Notes under the pieces: generated by a model
The model's database searches: none
Seen by the model: the letters and a program-made list of their open reading frames with translations, nothing else
What the model was told of the DNA's origin: nothing
Shown: positions 1-6,466 of the stretch, piece by piece
How the letters are laid out: the number at the start of each line of letters is the position of its first letter
Numbering within the stretch: position 1 is the first letter of the stretch
Assembly: GCA_958427895.1 (NCBI GenBank)
Contig: CAUADW010000055.1
Location: 1-10,315 of the forward strand
Length of the DNA: 10,315 nucleotides
Reading direction: 5' to 3'
DNA from: an uncultured Collinsella sp.
GTDB taxonomy: Bacteria > Actinomycetota > Coriobacteriia > Coriobacteriales > Coriobacteriaceae
Made by a program: the position numbers and the translations under genes

Positions 1-895
1 CCTGCGGGGCGGTCGCGCCCTGACGCACCGTCCAGGCCTTGACCTCCATCTCGCCAGCCGTAAAGAACGACTGCAGGCCGAGCAGCTTGTAGGCAGCCTG
101 AGCGAGCACGTCCAGACCGGGCTGCTCCAGGCCCAGGCTCTCCAGGTAGTCGGCGGCATCCTCGGGATCGAGCTCGGAAAGCTCGGCCTCGATCTTGGCG
201 CAGATCGGCAGCGGCTTGACGCCATCAATGGGCGCCAGGTCCTCGTTGAGCATGTCCTCGTCTACGTTGGCCACATATAGGATGGGCTTCATGGTGAGCA
301 GGAACAAGCCCTTGGCAGCGGCGCGCTCCTCGTCGGTCATCTCCATGGACGCGGCGCGCTTGCCCTCGTTGAGCCAGGCAAGCAGGCGCTTGGCGACCTC
401 AAACTTGGGCATGAGCTCCTTGTCGCGCTTGGCCTCCTTCTCGAGCTTGGGCAGCTGCTTCTCGAGCGTGCCCATGTCGGCCAGGATGAGCTCGGTCATG
501 ATGGTGTCGGCATCGCCGGCGGGATCGACGAACTCGCCCGTGCGGCCCACCTCACGCATGACGTTGGGGTCCTTAAAGTAGCGCACGACCTCGCAGATAG
601 CGTCGGTCTCGCGGATGTTTGCCAAGAACTGGTTGCCCAGACCCTCGCCCTCGTTAGCGCCCTTCACCAGACCTGCGATGTCGACAAACTCGACCGTAGC
701 CGGCACAATGCGGCCGGGGTTGACGATGTCGGCGAGCTTTTGCAGGCGGCTATCGGGCACATCGACGATACCCACGTTGGGGTCGATTGTGGCAAACGGG
801 TAGTTGGCGGCAAGGCCAGTCTTTTTGGTAAGCGCGGTGAACAGCGTCGACTTGCCCACGTTGGGCAGGCCCACGATACCGATGGAAAGGGACAC
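1..895 (-). CDS. ychF: Redox-regulated ATPase YchF, OBG/TRAFAC family (C-terminus cut by window edge)
   Basis: YchF/OLA1 proteins bind the ribosome and hydrolyse ATP rather than GTP; they are linked to stress and translation control. I translated 298 codons from a GTG at 895 to the window edge; the family is usually about 360 residues, so the end is missing. The P-loop GLPNVGKS is at residues 9-16 and the switch II motif DIAGL at 72-76. The G4 motif reads NVDE (210-213) instead of the GTPase NKxD, which is the known reason YchF prefers ATP. A helical insertion (about 120-200) follows, and a TGS domain begins near residue 275 and runs off the window. The GTG start is preferred because AAAGGAG lies five bases upstream and the protein then begins MSLSIGIVGLPNVG, as family members do. 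It is apparently transcribed alone from the promoter near 933-938. Confidence 0.96.
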   Translation of the reverse strand, partial: MSLSIGIVGLPNVGKSTLFTALTKKTGLAANYPFATIDPNVGIVDVPDSRLQKLADIVNPGRIVPATVEFVDIAGLVKGANEGEGLGNQFLANIRETDAICEVVRYFKDPNVMREVGRTGEFVDPAGDADTIMTELILADMGTLEKQLPKLEKEAKRDKELMPKFEVAKRLLAWLNEGKRAASMEMTDEERAAAKGLFLLTMKPILYVANVDEDMLNEDLAPIDGVKPLPICAKIEAELSELDPEDAADYLESLGLEQPGLDVLAQAAYKLLGLQSFFTAGEMEVKAWTVRQGATAPQ

Positions 896-932
896 GACAG
901 CTCCTTTTGGTACAGGTACTTCAAACTGCATA

Positions 933-938
933 AGTATA
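933..938 (-). promoter_or_regulatory. Probable -10 element of the ychF promoter
   Basis: The minus strand reads TATACT here, about 37 bases before the GTG start, giving a leader of roughly 30 nt with a good ribosome binding site. The -35 region is weak (TTCGCC with an 18-base spacer). One arm of the 939-947/974-982 inverted repeat abuts the -10. Confidence 0.5.
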
Positions 939-982
939 GCGCCGCCGCAGCATCTGGGCGAACCCGGACGCCACGGCGGCGC
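939..982. repeat. Perfect 9-bp inverted repeat in the gap between the GH4 gene and ychF
   Basis: GCGCCGCCG at 939-947 is matched by its exact complement CGGCGGCGC at 974-982, with a 26-base interior. It lies downstream of the GH4 gene and directly upstream of the ychF -10. No T-run follows on the minus strand, so it is not a canonical intrinsic terminator. It could be a weak terminator, an operator over the ychF spacer, or chance pairing in GC-rich DNA. Confidence 0.4.
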
Positions 983-1022
983 AAATGAAGCAAAGATGAG
1001 TGAGAGTTCGAGACTGCAGTCC

Positions 1023-2366
1023 TTACTTAAGCTCGGGCCAGAAATCCTTGTTGGCCTCGATGAGCTCGTCCAGGATCTGCTTGGCAACGCTCGCCGAAGG
1101 AATGGTCTTGGAGAGCGTGAGTGCCTGCCAGAGCTTCTGGTAGCTGCCCTCGACCCAAGCCTGGACAACGAGCTTCTCGACGGAAACCTGCTGCTCCATG
1201 AGACCCTTCTGGAACTGCGGAATCGGGCCCTGGCAGATCTTCTCAAAGCCGTTGGAACCGACGATGCAAGGAACCTCGACCATGGCCGTCGGGTCGAAGT
1301 TGGGCACAGCGCCATCGTTGGGGACGATCAGCAGGAAGCGCTCGAGCGTATTCTCGGCCAGCGCGCAGGCAAGGTCGACGATGTAGTTGGCATGTACATC
1401 TGGCTCAAAGCCGCCATCTTTGGCCGTACCCTTGGCGATGATGTCGCGGCAAGCGCCAAAGACCTTCTTCTCGCGGCCGTCCATAACCTCATTGGCGCGA
1501 GTGTAGTTGGGGTCGGACGTCTCGACGACATAGTCCGGGTACAGGTAATACTTGAGGTAAGTATTGGGAATCGTCTCGGGATCGACAGCATAGACATCCT
1601 TGGCCTTGCCGAAGGTGTGAATCCAGCTCTCCTCGACATGCTGCTCCTTACCGGCCTCGTGCTCGATGCCGTCCAGGTAGCCGTTCTTAGCCATGTGCTC
1701 CTTAATCTGCGGCATAAGGTCGTTGCCGTCCTTGTCGTAGATTTTGCTCCACCAACCAAAGTGGTTGAGGCCGTAGTAGCTATACTGCAGCTCGCGACGA
1801 TCCTTGATGCCGCACATACGGCTCATCTTATCCATGAGGTCGATCGGCATGTCGCAGATGTTGATGATGCGGCTGTTGGGGCGCAGCACGCGGCAGGCCT
1901 CGGCGACGATAGCTGCGGGGTTGGAGTAGTTGAGCATCCAAGCGTTGGGGCTGTACTTCTCCATGTAGTCGAGAATCTCGATGACGCCGCCGATGGAGCG
2001 CATGCCGTAGGCGATACCGCCGGCACCGCAGGTCTCTTGGCCAACGCAGCCGTACTTGAGAGGAATCTTCTCGTCGAGCTCACGCATGGCGTACAGGCCG
2101 ACGCGGATGTGAGCAAGGACGAAGTCGGTCCCGGTGAATGCGGTCTCGGGGTCGGTGGTGTAGTTGAACTCAACCTCGGGGGCGTTCTCGTGGAAGTAGA
2201 TCTCGCAGGCCTTTGCCACGGTCTCCTGGCGCTCGGCGTTGTTGTCGTAGAAGGTCACCTTGTTGACCGGAAAGCGGTCGCGCTCCTCAAGCAGCATCAG
2301 GGCGATGCCCGGAGTGAAGGTAGAGCCACCGCCGGCAATGGTCACGGCATAGTTTTTCTTGGACAT
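1023..2366 (-). CDS. glvA: 6-phospho-alpha-glucosidase, glycoside hydrolase family 4
   Basis: A cytoplasmic GH4 enzyme of 447 residues that would hydrolyse phosphorylated alpha-glucosides (maltose 6-phosphate and similar) to glucose 6-phosphate plus an aglycone. GH4 enzymes use NAD+ and a divalent metal, usually Mn2+, in an oxidation-elimination mechanism. The N-terminal dinucleotide-binding loop GGGSTFTPG is at 12-20. The metal and catalytic residues C171 and D172 lie in the CDMPI motif and H202 in NHFGWW, at the positions described for Bacillus GlvA. CDMP is typical of alpha-specific GH4 members; beta-specific ones have CN-type motifs. Length is normal. The ATG start has AGGAGG five bases upstream (2372-2377). 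It follows the PTS gene by 155 bp on the same strand and is probably cotranscribed with it. The exact natural substrate cannot be read from the sequence. Confidence 0.93.
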   Translation of the reverse strand: MSKKNYAVTIAGGGSTFTPGIALMLLEERDRFPVNKVTFYDNNAERQETVAKACEIYFHENAPEVEFNYTTDPETAFTGTDFVLAHIRVGLYAMRELDEKIPLKYGCVGQETCGAGGIAYGMRSIGGVIEILDYMEKYSPNAWMLNYSNPAAIVAEACRVLRPNSRIINICDMPIDLMDKMSRMCGIKDRRELQYSYYGLNHFGWWSKIYDKDGNDLMPQIKEHMAKNGYLDGIEHEAGKEQHVEESWIHTFGKAKDVYAVDPETIPNTYLKYYLYPDYVVETSDPNYTRANEVMDGREKKVFGACRDIIAKGTAKDGGFEPDVHANYIVDLACALAENTLERFLLIVPNDGAVPNFDPTAMVEVPCIVGSNGFEKICQGPIPQFQKGLMEQQVSVEKLVVQAWVEGSYQKLWQALTLSKTIPSASVAKQILDELIEANKDFWPELK

Positions 2367-2463
2367 GATGTCCTCCTCATTCTGGCCGCTTGCTCAATCC
2401 ATCCCCGCACGCGGCCTGCACGGTTTGGAATTGTTACCTAGAAGTGGAGTTTTTTATCTCTAG

Positions 2464-2503
2464 AATCGGCCTTGCGGTGCATACCGGCTCTGCAAGGCCG
2501 ATT
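2464..2503 (-). other. Intercistronic stem-loop between the PTS and GH4 genes (perfect 12-bp arms)
   Basis: AATCGGCCTTGC (2464-2475) and GCAAGGCCGATT (2492-2503) are exact inverted repeats around a 16-base loop, 19 bases after the PTS stop codon. On the transcribed minus strand no T-run follows (the sequence continues CTAGAGATAAAAAAC), so a full intrinsic terminator is unlikely. It resembles intercistronic hairpins that protect an upstream message end or partly attenuate transcription, which would make the permease and hydrolase levels differ. The function is inferred. Confidence 0.65.
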
Positions 2504-2521
2504 GTTTCGATGGACGATGGT

Positions 2522-4132
2522 TTACAGAAGAGTCTCGAACTTCAGAAGACTCTCGAACTTCTCGCGAACCTGCGGGACGGTAAGGCCGATGATGACCTGG
2601 ATCGACTGACCTTGGACCACCAAGCCATGCGTACCGATCGCCTTGAAGGAAGCCTCGGGTGCAACGACGCCCTTATCCTTGACGTTAACGCGCAGACGGG
2701 TAGCGCAGTTAGTTACATCGATGATGTTATCCGCGCCACCGAGCAGATCGAGGATGTTCTCGGCAAGCACCAAGCGCTCATCATCTTTACTCTGGGCGAC
2801 CGATTTGTCAGCAGCAGCACCGCCCTGCTTTTGCTTGTAGTCGGCCTTGGACTTGAGCTCGACCTCAACATCGTCATCCTCGCGACCGGGGGTCTTAAAG
2901 TCGAACTTGACGATCAGGAAACGGAAGACCACGACCCAAAGGGCGGTAAAGCACAGACCGACAAGGATGGAGATGGCGTACTGCAGACCGTGTGCGGCCC
3001 AAAGGGGCAGCCAGTCCCACGAGAGCATCGAGATGATGCCGCCGTCGAAGATGCCCACGACGCCAAGGAGGTTTTGAGCCATGCAGCCAAGCGCTCCGAG
3101 CACGCAGTGGACGACGAACAGGCCGGGCGCGATGAACAGGAAGGTGAAGTCAAGCGGCTCGGTAATACCGCAAAGCATAGCGGTAAGGGTGACGGGAATG
3201 AGCAGAGCCTTGACGCGCTGCTTGCGCTCGGGTTTGGCGGTCATATAAAACGCAATGGCGACGCCAAGCGAGCCGAAGACTTTAGTCCATCCAGGGCAGG
3301 TATAGGCAGCCCAGGGTGCGGCATCCTTAAGAGCAATGCTCGGATCGGCAGCCAGTTGGGGCAGGATGTTAGCCCAAGCGGCAAAGATGCCGCCGTTGAC
3401 CGCCGCGTTGTCGTAATAGAACGGCGTATAGATAAAGTGGTGCAGGCCTGTAGGAATCAGCACGCGCTCGAAGAAAGCAAAGACGCCCACGCCAAACGTA
3501 CCGGCGGAAAGGATGAATCCCTGGAAGGCGGCGATAGCAGCCTGAACATGCGGCCATACCAGGCAGGCAATAAGAGCGACCGGAACCATAACGAAGAAAC
3601 CGATCATATAGATGAACACGGAGCCCGAGAACACGCCCAACCACTCAGGAAGTTCGGTGTCGAAGTACTTGTTGTGAAGCATCGTGGCAATACCCGAAAT
3701 GATAAGCGCGCCCATGATGCCCATATCAAGCGTTTTGATGCTTGCGATAGTGGCAAGACCAGTACCGCTGCCCGCCTCGACAGAGTAGTCGACCCCAAAG
3801 ACAGGGCCCCACTGCCCCAAGATTGTGCTTACAAAGTAGTTGAAGGTAAGGTAGATGGCCAAAGCCTCCATGCAGCAGCGAGCGTTCTGCTTGTTCGCGA
3901 GCGAGATTGGCAACGCTACGCAAAACAGCAACGGCATCTGGTTAAAGAGCGTCCAACCACCCTGGAGCAGCACATTCCAGCAATCAAACCAAAGATGACC
4001 CGCAGTGGCCATCTCGCCAAAGATCGCCTCGGTGGTAAACAACGTACCCAGGCCGACGACGATTCCGGAAAATGCGAAAAGAATTGCAGGCGTGTACATT
4101 GCACCGCCGAAACGTTGTATCTTTTGCATCAT
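2522..4132 (-). CDS. glvC: PTS alpha-glucoside transporter subunit IICB (GlvC/MalP/MalX type)
   Basis: An inner-membrane PTS permease that would import an alpha-glucoside and phosphorylate it at C6. Numbered from the ATG at 4132 it has 536 residues. A hydrophobic IIC domain fills about 1-405, with PTGLHHFIYTPF around 227-237 and the conserved GITEPLDFTF at 322-331. A charged linker (about 413-450) leads to a IIB domain whose phospho-cysteine is C476 in TNCATRLR. No IIA domain is present, so a separate glucose-type IIA is needed. I chose 4132 because MMQKIQRFGGAM matches how family members begin. The frame stays open to an ATG at 4273, which would add 47 residues with several unusual codons (ATA, AGG, CTA, AGA) and little ribosome binding site; that longer form (2522-4273) remains possible. 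The GH4 gene lies downstream and the dehydrogenase and regulator diverge. Confidence 0.93.
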   Translation of the reverse strand: MMQKIQRFGGAMYTPAILFAFSGIVVGLGTLFTTEAIFGEMATAGHLWFDCWNVLLQGGWTLFNQMPLLFCVALPISLANKQNARCCMEALAIYLTFNYFVSTILGQWGPVFGVDYSVEAGSGTGLATIASIKTLDMGIMGALIISGIATMLHNKYFDTELPEWLGVFSGSVFIYMIGFFVMVPVALIACLVWPHVQAAIAAFQGFILSAGTFGVGVFAFFERVLIPTGLHHFIYTPFYYDNAAVNGGIFAAWANILPQLAADPSIALKDAAPWAAYTCPGWTKVFGSLGVAIAFYMTAKPERKQRVKALLIPVTLTAMLCGITEPLDFTFLFIAPGLFVVHCVLGALGCMAQNLLGVVGIFDGGIISMLSWDWLPLWAAHGLQYAISILVGLCFTALWVVVFRFLIVKFDFKTPGREDDDVEVELKSKADYKQKQGGAAADKSVAQSKDDERLVLAENILDLLGGADNIIDVTNCATRLRVNVKDKGVVAPEASFKAIGTHGLVVQGQSIQVIIGLTVPQVREKFESLLKFETLL

Positions 4133-4287
4133 GACGGGGAATCCCCCTCTCTTCATTCGGAGCGCTGCGGTTTTGGCTTCACTCGAGACCGCAGACGCGC
4201 CGTTTGCGTGTACCTCGTGCAATAGGACGGGTGGGCCCGCTTCCCTGACTTCTTGCGCTTCTATTTTTATCATATCACTTATCTAGA
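4133..4287 (-). promoter_or_regulatory. Probable 5' leader of the PTS gene, or a 47-residue N-terminal extension
   Basis: If transcription starts near 4287 and translation at 4132, about 155 nt are untranslated. On the minus strand this contains CTGCGGT...ACCGCAG (7-bp arms, 16-base loop) and then GGGGATTCCCC just before the ATG. In that small hairpin the G-rich stretch that would act as ribosome binding site pairs with the C-run. The same bases are also an open frame from an ATG at 4273, so coding use is not excluded. Confidence 0.4.
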
Positions 4288-4292
4288 CAAGT
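4277..4292. promoter_or_regulatory. Operator-like palindrome O1 at the PTS transcription start
   Basis: ACTTATCTAGACAAGT is a 16-bp palindrome with one mismatch from the perfect form ACTTGTCTAGACAAGT. Its core corresponds to GTNTANAC, the operator consensus described for the HutC branch of GntR regulators. It lies just downstream of the TATACT -10 (4294-4299, minus), where a bound repressor would block the PTS start. The nearby GntR/HutC gene at 5580 is the likely partner; this link is inferred. Confidence 0.72.
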
Positions 4293-4293
4293 T

Positions 4294-4299
4294 AGTATA
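4294..4299 (-). promoter_or_regulatory. Probable -10 element of the PTS/GH4 operon promoter
   Basis: The minus strand reads TATACT here, inside TATTTATACTAAC. No good -35 hexamer sits at 16-18 bp; the 17-bp position reads AACCGT. A weak -35 next to the GTAAACGGT repeats suggests the promoter may need an activator. Confidence 0.5.
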
Positions 4300-4312
4300 A
4301 ATACTACGGTCG

Positions 4313-4342
4313 GTAAACGGTTGATTATTGGCCGTAAACGGT
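4313..4342. repeat. Two GTAAACGGT direct repeats with 21-bp spacing
   Basis: GTAAACGGT occurs at 4313-4321 and again at 4334-4342, exactly two DNA helical turns apart, upstream of the PTS -10. The motif resembles one half of a cre/LacI-family site (GTAAACGNTT), but neither copy has a good second half. It is a plausible binding site for a second regulator, possibly catabolite control. The protein is not identified in this window. Confidence 0.5.
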
Positions 4343-4407
4343 ATATGTCCAGTATTTCGCCTGCTAAATCTGATATAGGTGATAGCTGCAATTCATATTT
4401 CTTTTTT

Positions 4408-4442
4408 ACTTGTCTAGATATGCTTGTCTATATCTGCAGACA
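4408..4442 (+). promoter_or_regulatory. Operator-like sites O2/O3 over the dehydrogenase promoter
   Basis: ACTTGTCTAGATA (4408-4420) is an exact inverted copy of TATCTAGACAAGT at 4280-4292 on the PTS side. A second CTTGTCTA half-site follows at 4423-4430, 14 bp after the first, and TGTCT (4425-4429) faces AGACA (4438-4442). These cover the -35 and spacer of the dehydrogenase promoter, so one regulator bound here could control both arms. They fit a GntR/HutC repressor; the assignment is inferred. Confidence 0.65.
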
Positions 4443-4452
4443 TACCTATACT
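4424..4452 (+). promoter_or_regulatory. Promoter of the dehydrogenase-regulator transcript
   Basis: TTGTCT (4424-4429), a 17-bp spacer and TATACT (4447-4452) form a good sigma-70-type promoter. The expected start is near 4459, about 30 bases before the ATG at 4489, which has AAGGAG five bases upstream (4478-4483). The -35 hexamer is part of an operator half-site. Confidence 0.7.
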
Positions 4453-4488
4453 TCATTACAACATTCACCACCACGTTAAGGAGTCACC

Positions 4489-5514
4489 ATGAAAAGCGCG
4501 GTCTTCTATGGAAAGCACGATCTCAGGGTCGAGGATTCGACAAAGCCGGCCGTGGGCAAGCGCGACGTTCTGATCAACGTCAAGGCTTGCGGCGTCTGCG
4601 GTACCGACGTTCATATCTATGAAGGCGACAAGGGTGCAGCCGACGTTACCCCGCCCACGATCCTTGGTCATGAGTTTGCGGGCGTTGTCGAGGCCGTGGG
4701 CAGCGACGTCGCTGGCTTTAAACCGGGCGATCGCGTGTGCATCGACCCAAACCATCCCTGCGGCTGCTGCGAACCCTGCCGCGACGGAATCAACCACTAC
4801 TGCGAGCATATGACCGGTTACGGCACCACCGTTAACGGCGGCTTTGCCGAGTACTGCTCCGTCGATATGCAGCAAGTCTACAAGTTGGGCGATCACACCA
4901 GCTTTGAGCAGGGTGCTATGACCGAGCCCGTCGCCTGCTGCCTGCACGGCATCGATATGTGCAACATCAAGCCCGGCAGCACGGTTGTCGTCATCGGCGG
5001 TGGCATGATCGGTCTGCTCATGATGCAGCTTGCCAAAAACGCCGGCGCCACCAAGGTCGTCTTGCTCGAGCCCGTCGAGGGCAAGCGCGAGGTTGCGCTC
5101 AAACTCGGCGCCGATCTGGCAATTGATTCCATCCACGAGGACGTCCCGGCCCGCCTGAAGCAGGAGGGCGTCGGCAACGTCGATGTCGTTATCGAGTGTG
5201 TTGGCAAGCCCGTCACCATCGAGCAGGCCATCCAGATCGCCGGCCACAAGGCTACGGTCATGATGTTCGGCCTCACCAAGCCCGATGAGACAATCACCGT
5301 CAAGCCCTTCGAGGTCTTCCAGAAGGAGCTTGTGCTCACCTCGTCCTACATCAACCCTTATACGCAGCGTCGCGCGCTCGAGCTCATCGACTCTGGCAGG
5401 CTCGACGTATCCTCGATGGTCGCCAAGGTGGCTTCCCTCGACGAACTCGGCGCCATCCTGTCAGACCCGGCCCTGCGTGCCATGGGTAAATATATAATCG
5501 ACCCCAGCAAGTAA
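4489..5514 (+). CDS. Zinc-dependent MDR alcohol/polyol dehydrogenase (sorbitol dehydrogenase-like)
   Basis: A 341-residue cytoplasmic medium-chain dehydrogenase, full family length. Catalytic-zinc residues are C37 in GVCGTD, H61-E62 in GHEF, and E146 in TEPVAC. The structural-zinc lobe C91-C94-C97-C105 is intact. The Rossmann loop GGGMIG is at 170-175, and E194 at the end of the second strand suggests NAD rather than NADP. The overall pattern is that of L-iditol/sorbitol, threonine and butanediol dehydrogenases, and the substrate cannot be fixed from motifs. It diverges from the PTS/GH4 operon across a shared operator region and precedes the regulator by 65 bp. I therefore infer that it oxidises a product of the imported glucoside, for example a polyol aglycone. 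Confidence is high for the family and low for the substrate. Confidence 0.92.
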   Translation: MKSAVFYGKHDLRVEDSTKPAVGKRDVLINVKACGVCGTDVHIYEGDKGAADVTPPTILGHEFAGVVEAVGSDVAGFKPGDRVCIDPNHPCGCCEPCRDGINHYCEHMTGYGTTVNGGFAEYCSVDMQQVYKLGDHTSFEQGAMTEPVACCLHGIDMCNIKPGSTVVVIGGGMIGLLMMQLAKNAGATKVVLLEPVEGKREVALKLGADLAIDSIHEDVPARLKQEGVGNVDVVIECVGKPVTIEQAIQIAGHKATVMMFGLTKPDETITVKPFEVFQKELVLTSSYINPYTQRRALELIDSGRLDVSSMVAKVASLDELGAILSDPALRAMGKYIIDPSK

Positions 5515-5579
5515 ATCGATTGACACCTGCGCGGGCGGCCCTCACCCGTCGTTCGCGCACCCAGCTCTAGGAGACCGTC

Positions 5580-6335
5580 ATGGCGCGAGCCATCTTCCAA
5601 ACTATTTATGACAACGTGAAGCAGTCGATTGACGACGGCACATACGCCTATCAGAGTTATCTGCCTTCGGAAACTGAGCTCACGCAGCTGTTTGACTGTT
5701 CGCGCATGACGGTCCGTCGCGCCATCTCGATGCTTGCGGCAGATGGTTACGTGCTCCCCCAGCAAGGCAAAGGCATGCGCGTCATTCGGAACATCAGTGA
5801 CGAGAAGAGTCGTGGTGGCGGCGGACTCGAGACCTTTAAGGAAATCGCGGTCAACCGAGGCTTTGAGCTCAAGACTGTCACCACCGTCTTTGAGCTCCTC
5901 ATCTGCAGCAAGGCGCTCTCCAAGATTACCGGGTTTCCCGAAGGCTGTGAGCTCACACGCGCCAAACGCATCCGTTATGCAGACGGACAAGCCGTGTGCT
6001 CCGACGACTCCTATTACCTAAGCTCACAAGTACCGGGGCTGACACCCGAGATTGTCAATGACTCGATCTATCGTTACCTCGAAGAAGACCTTGGCATTAA
6101 AATTGCCACGGGCAAACGCGATGTGACGATCGAGCATCCCACTCCCGAGGATGCGCGCGTGCTCGATCTCGACGATTTTAACGCACTTGGCGTTGTACGC
6201 GGACAGACCTACAACGCCGACGGTATCCTTATGGAATACACCGAGACCAAACAGGTCCCCGGGTTCTTTTTGCTCCATGAAACCGTGACGCGTAACGGTA
6301 CCGGTCGAACCGGCCACCAAAGCAGCATGAGCTAA
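5580..6335 (+). CDS. GntR family regulator, HutC/TreR subfamily with UTRA ligand-binding domain
   Basis: A 251-residue transcription factor. The N-terminal winged helix-turn-helix (about 5-70) includes LPSETELTQLFDCSRMTVRR (29-47), the recognition helix, and the wing QQGKGMRV. The C-terminal part (about 92-235) has the size and pattern of a UTRA domain, which binds small effectors such as sugar phosphates in TreR-like proteins. The start has AGGAG six bases upstream (5569-5573). It lies 65 bp after the dehydrogenase with no clear promoter between, so the two are probably cotranscribed. The HutC-type palindromes at 4277-4292 and 4408-4430 are its likely targets, which would make it an autoregulated local repressor relieved by the phosphorylated substrate. 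Repression and effector are inferred; the family assignment is firm. Confidence 0.93.
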   Translation: MARAIFQTIYDNVKQSIDDGTYAYQSYLPSETELTQLFDCSRMTVRRAISMLAADGYVLPQQGKGMRVIRNISDEKSRGGGGLETFKEIAVNRGFELKTVTTVFELLICSKALSKITGFPEGCELTRAKRIRYADGQAVCSDDSYYLSSQVPGLTPEIVNDSIYRYLEEDLGIKIATGKRDVTIEHPTPEDARVLDLDDFNALGVVRGQTYNADGILMEYTETKQVPGFFLLHETVTRNGTGRTGHQSSMS

Positions 6336-6344
6336 CCATCTATT

Positions 6345-6416
6345 AGTTGCGGTGGAATAGTTCCTAGAATGGCCAGCTTAAGGGCAAAACAGGAACTGTT
6401 CCACCGCAACTTTTTT
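6345..6416 (+). terminator. Intrinsic terminator with 21-bp stem after the regulator gene
   Basis: Arms 6345-6365 and 6391-6411 pair over 21 positions, all Watson-Crick except one U-G wobble, around a 25-base loop. A run of six T follows (6411-6416). It ends the dehydrogenase-regulator transcript. The stem is much longer than a usual terminator, so it might also be a small palindromic repeat element. Confidence 0.85.
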
Positions 6417-6448
6417 GGCCGATGGGGCAGTACCTGTCCCATCGGCCA
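6416..6448. terminator. Second stem-loop in the convergent gap (15-bp stem, 3-base loop)
   Basis: TGGCCGATGGGGCAG (6416-6430) pairs with CTGTCCCATCGGCCA (6434-6448), with one G-U wobble and loop TAC. It touches the T-run of the preceding terminator and lies 18 bases past the end of the ferredoxin gene. No T-run follows on the minus strand, where an A-run comes next. It is a backup or Rho-assisted terminator for the ferredoxin transcript, or a 3'-end stabiliser. Confidence 0.65.
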
Positions 6449-6466
6449 TCATTTACGCTCTTTTAG

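Noticed and set aside
896..1022. tRNA-like stretch (GGGTTCGCCC on the minus strand)
   Set aside because: It resembles a T-arm only locally. No acceptor or anticodon stem fits around it, and it lies within the GC-rich inverted repeat.
804..2441. Long plus-strand open frame opposite the GH4 gene (545 codons)
   Set aside because: It is antisense to a clear full-length GH4 enzyme, has no recognisable domain and a low-complexity Val/Leu/Asp/Ala composition. It is a product of high-GC third codon positions.
2390..4225. Long plus-strand open frame opposite the PTS gene (611 codons)
   Set aside because: It is antisense to a well-conserved PTS IICB. It is rich in His, Asp, Lys and Arg with no domain, as expected from reading membrane-protein codons backwards.
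4465..5247. Minus-strand open frame opposite the dehydrogenase
   Set aside because: It is a shadow of the MDR dehydrogenase codons, with no ribosome binding site and no domain.
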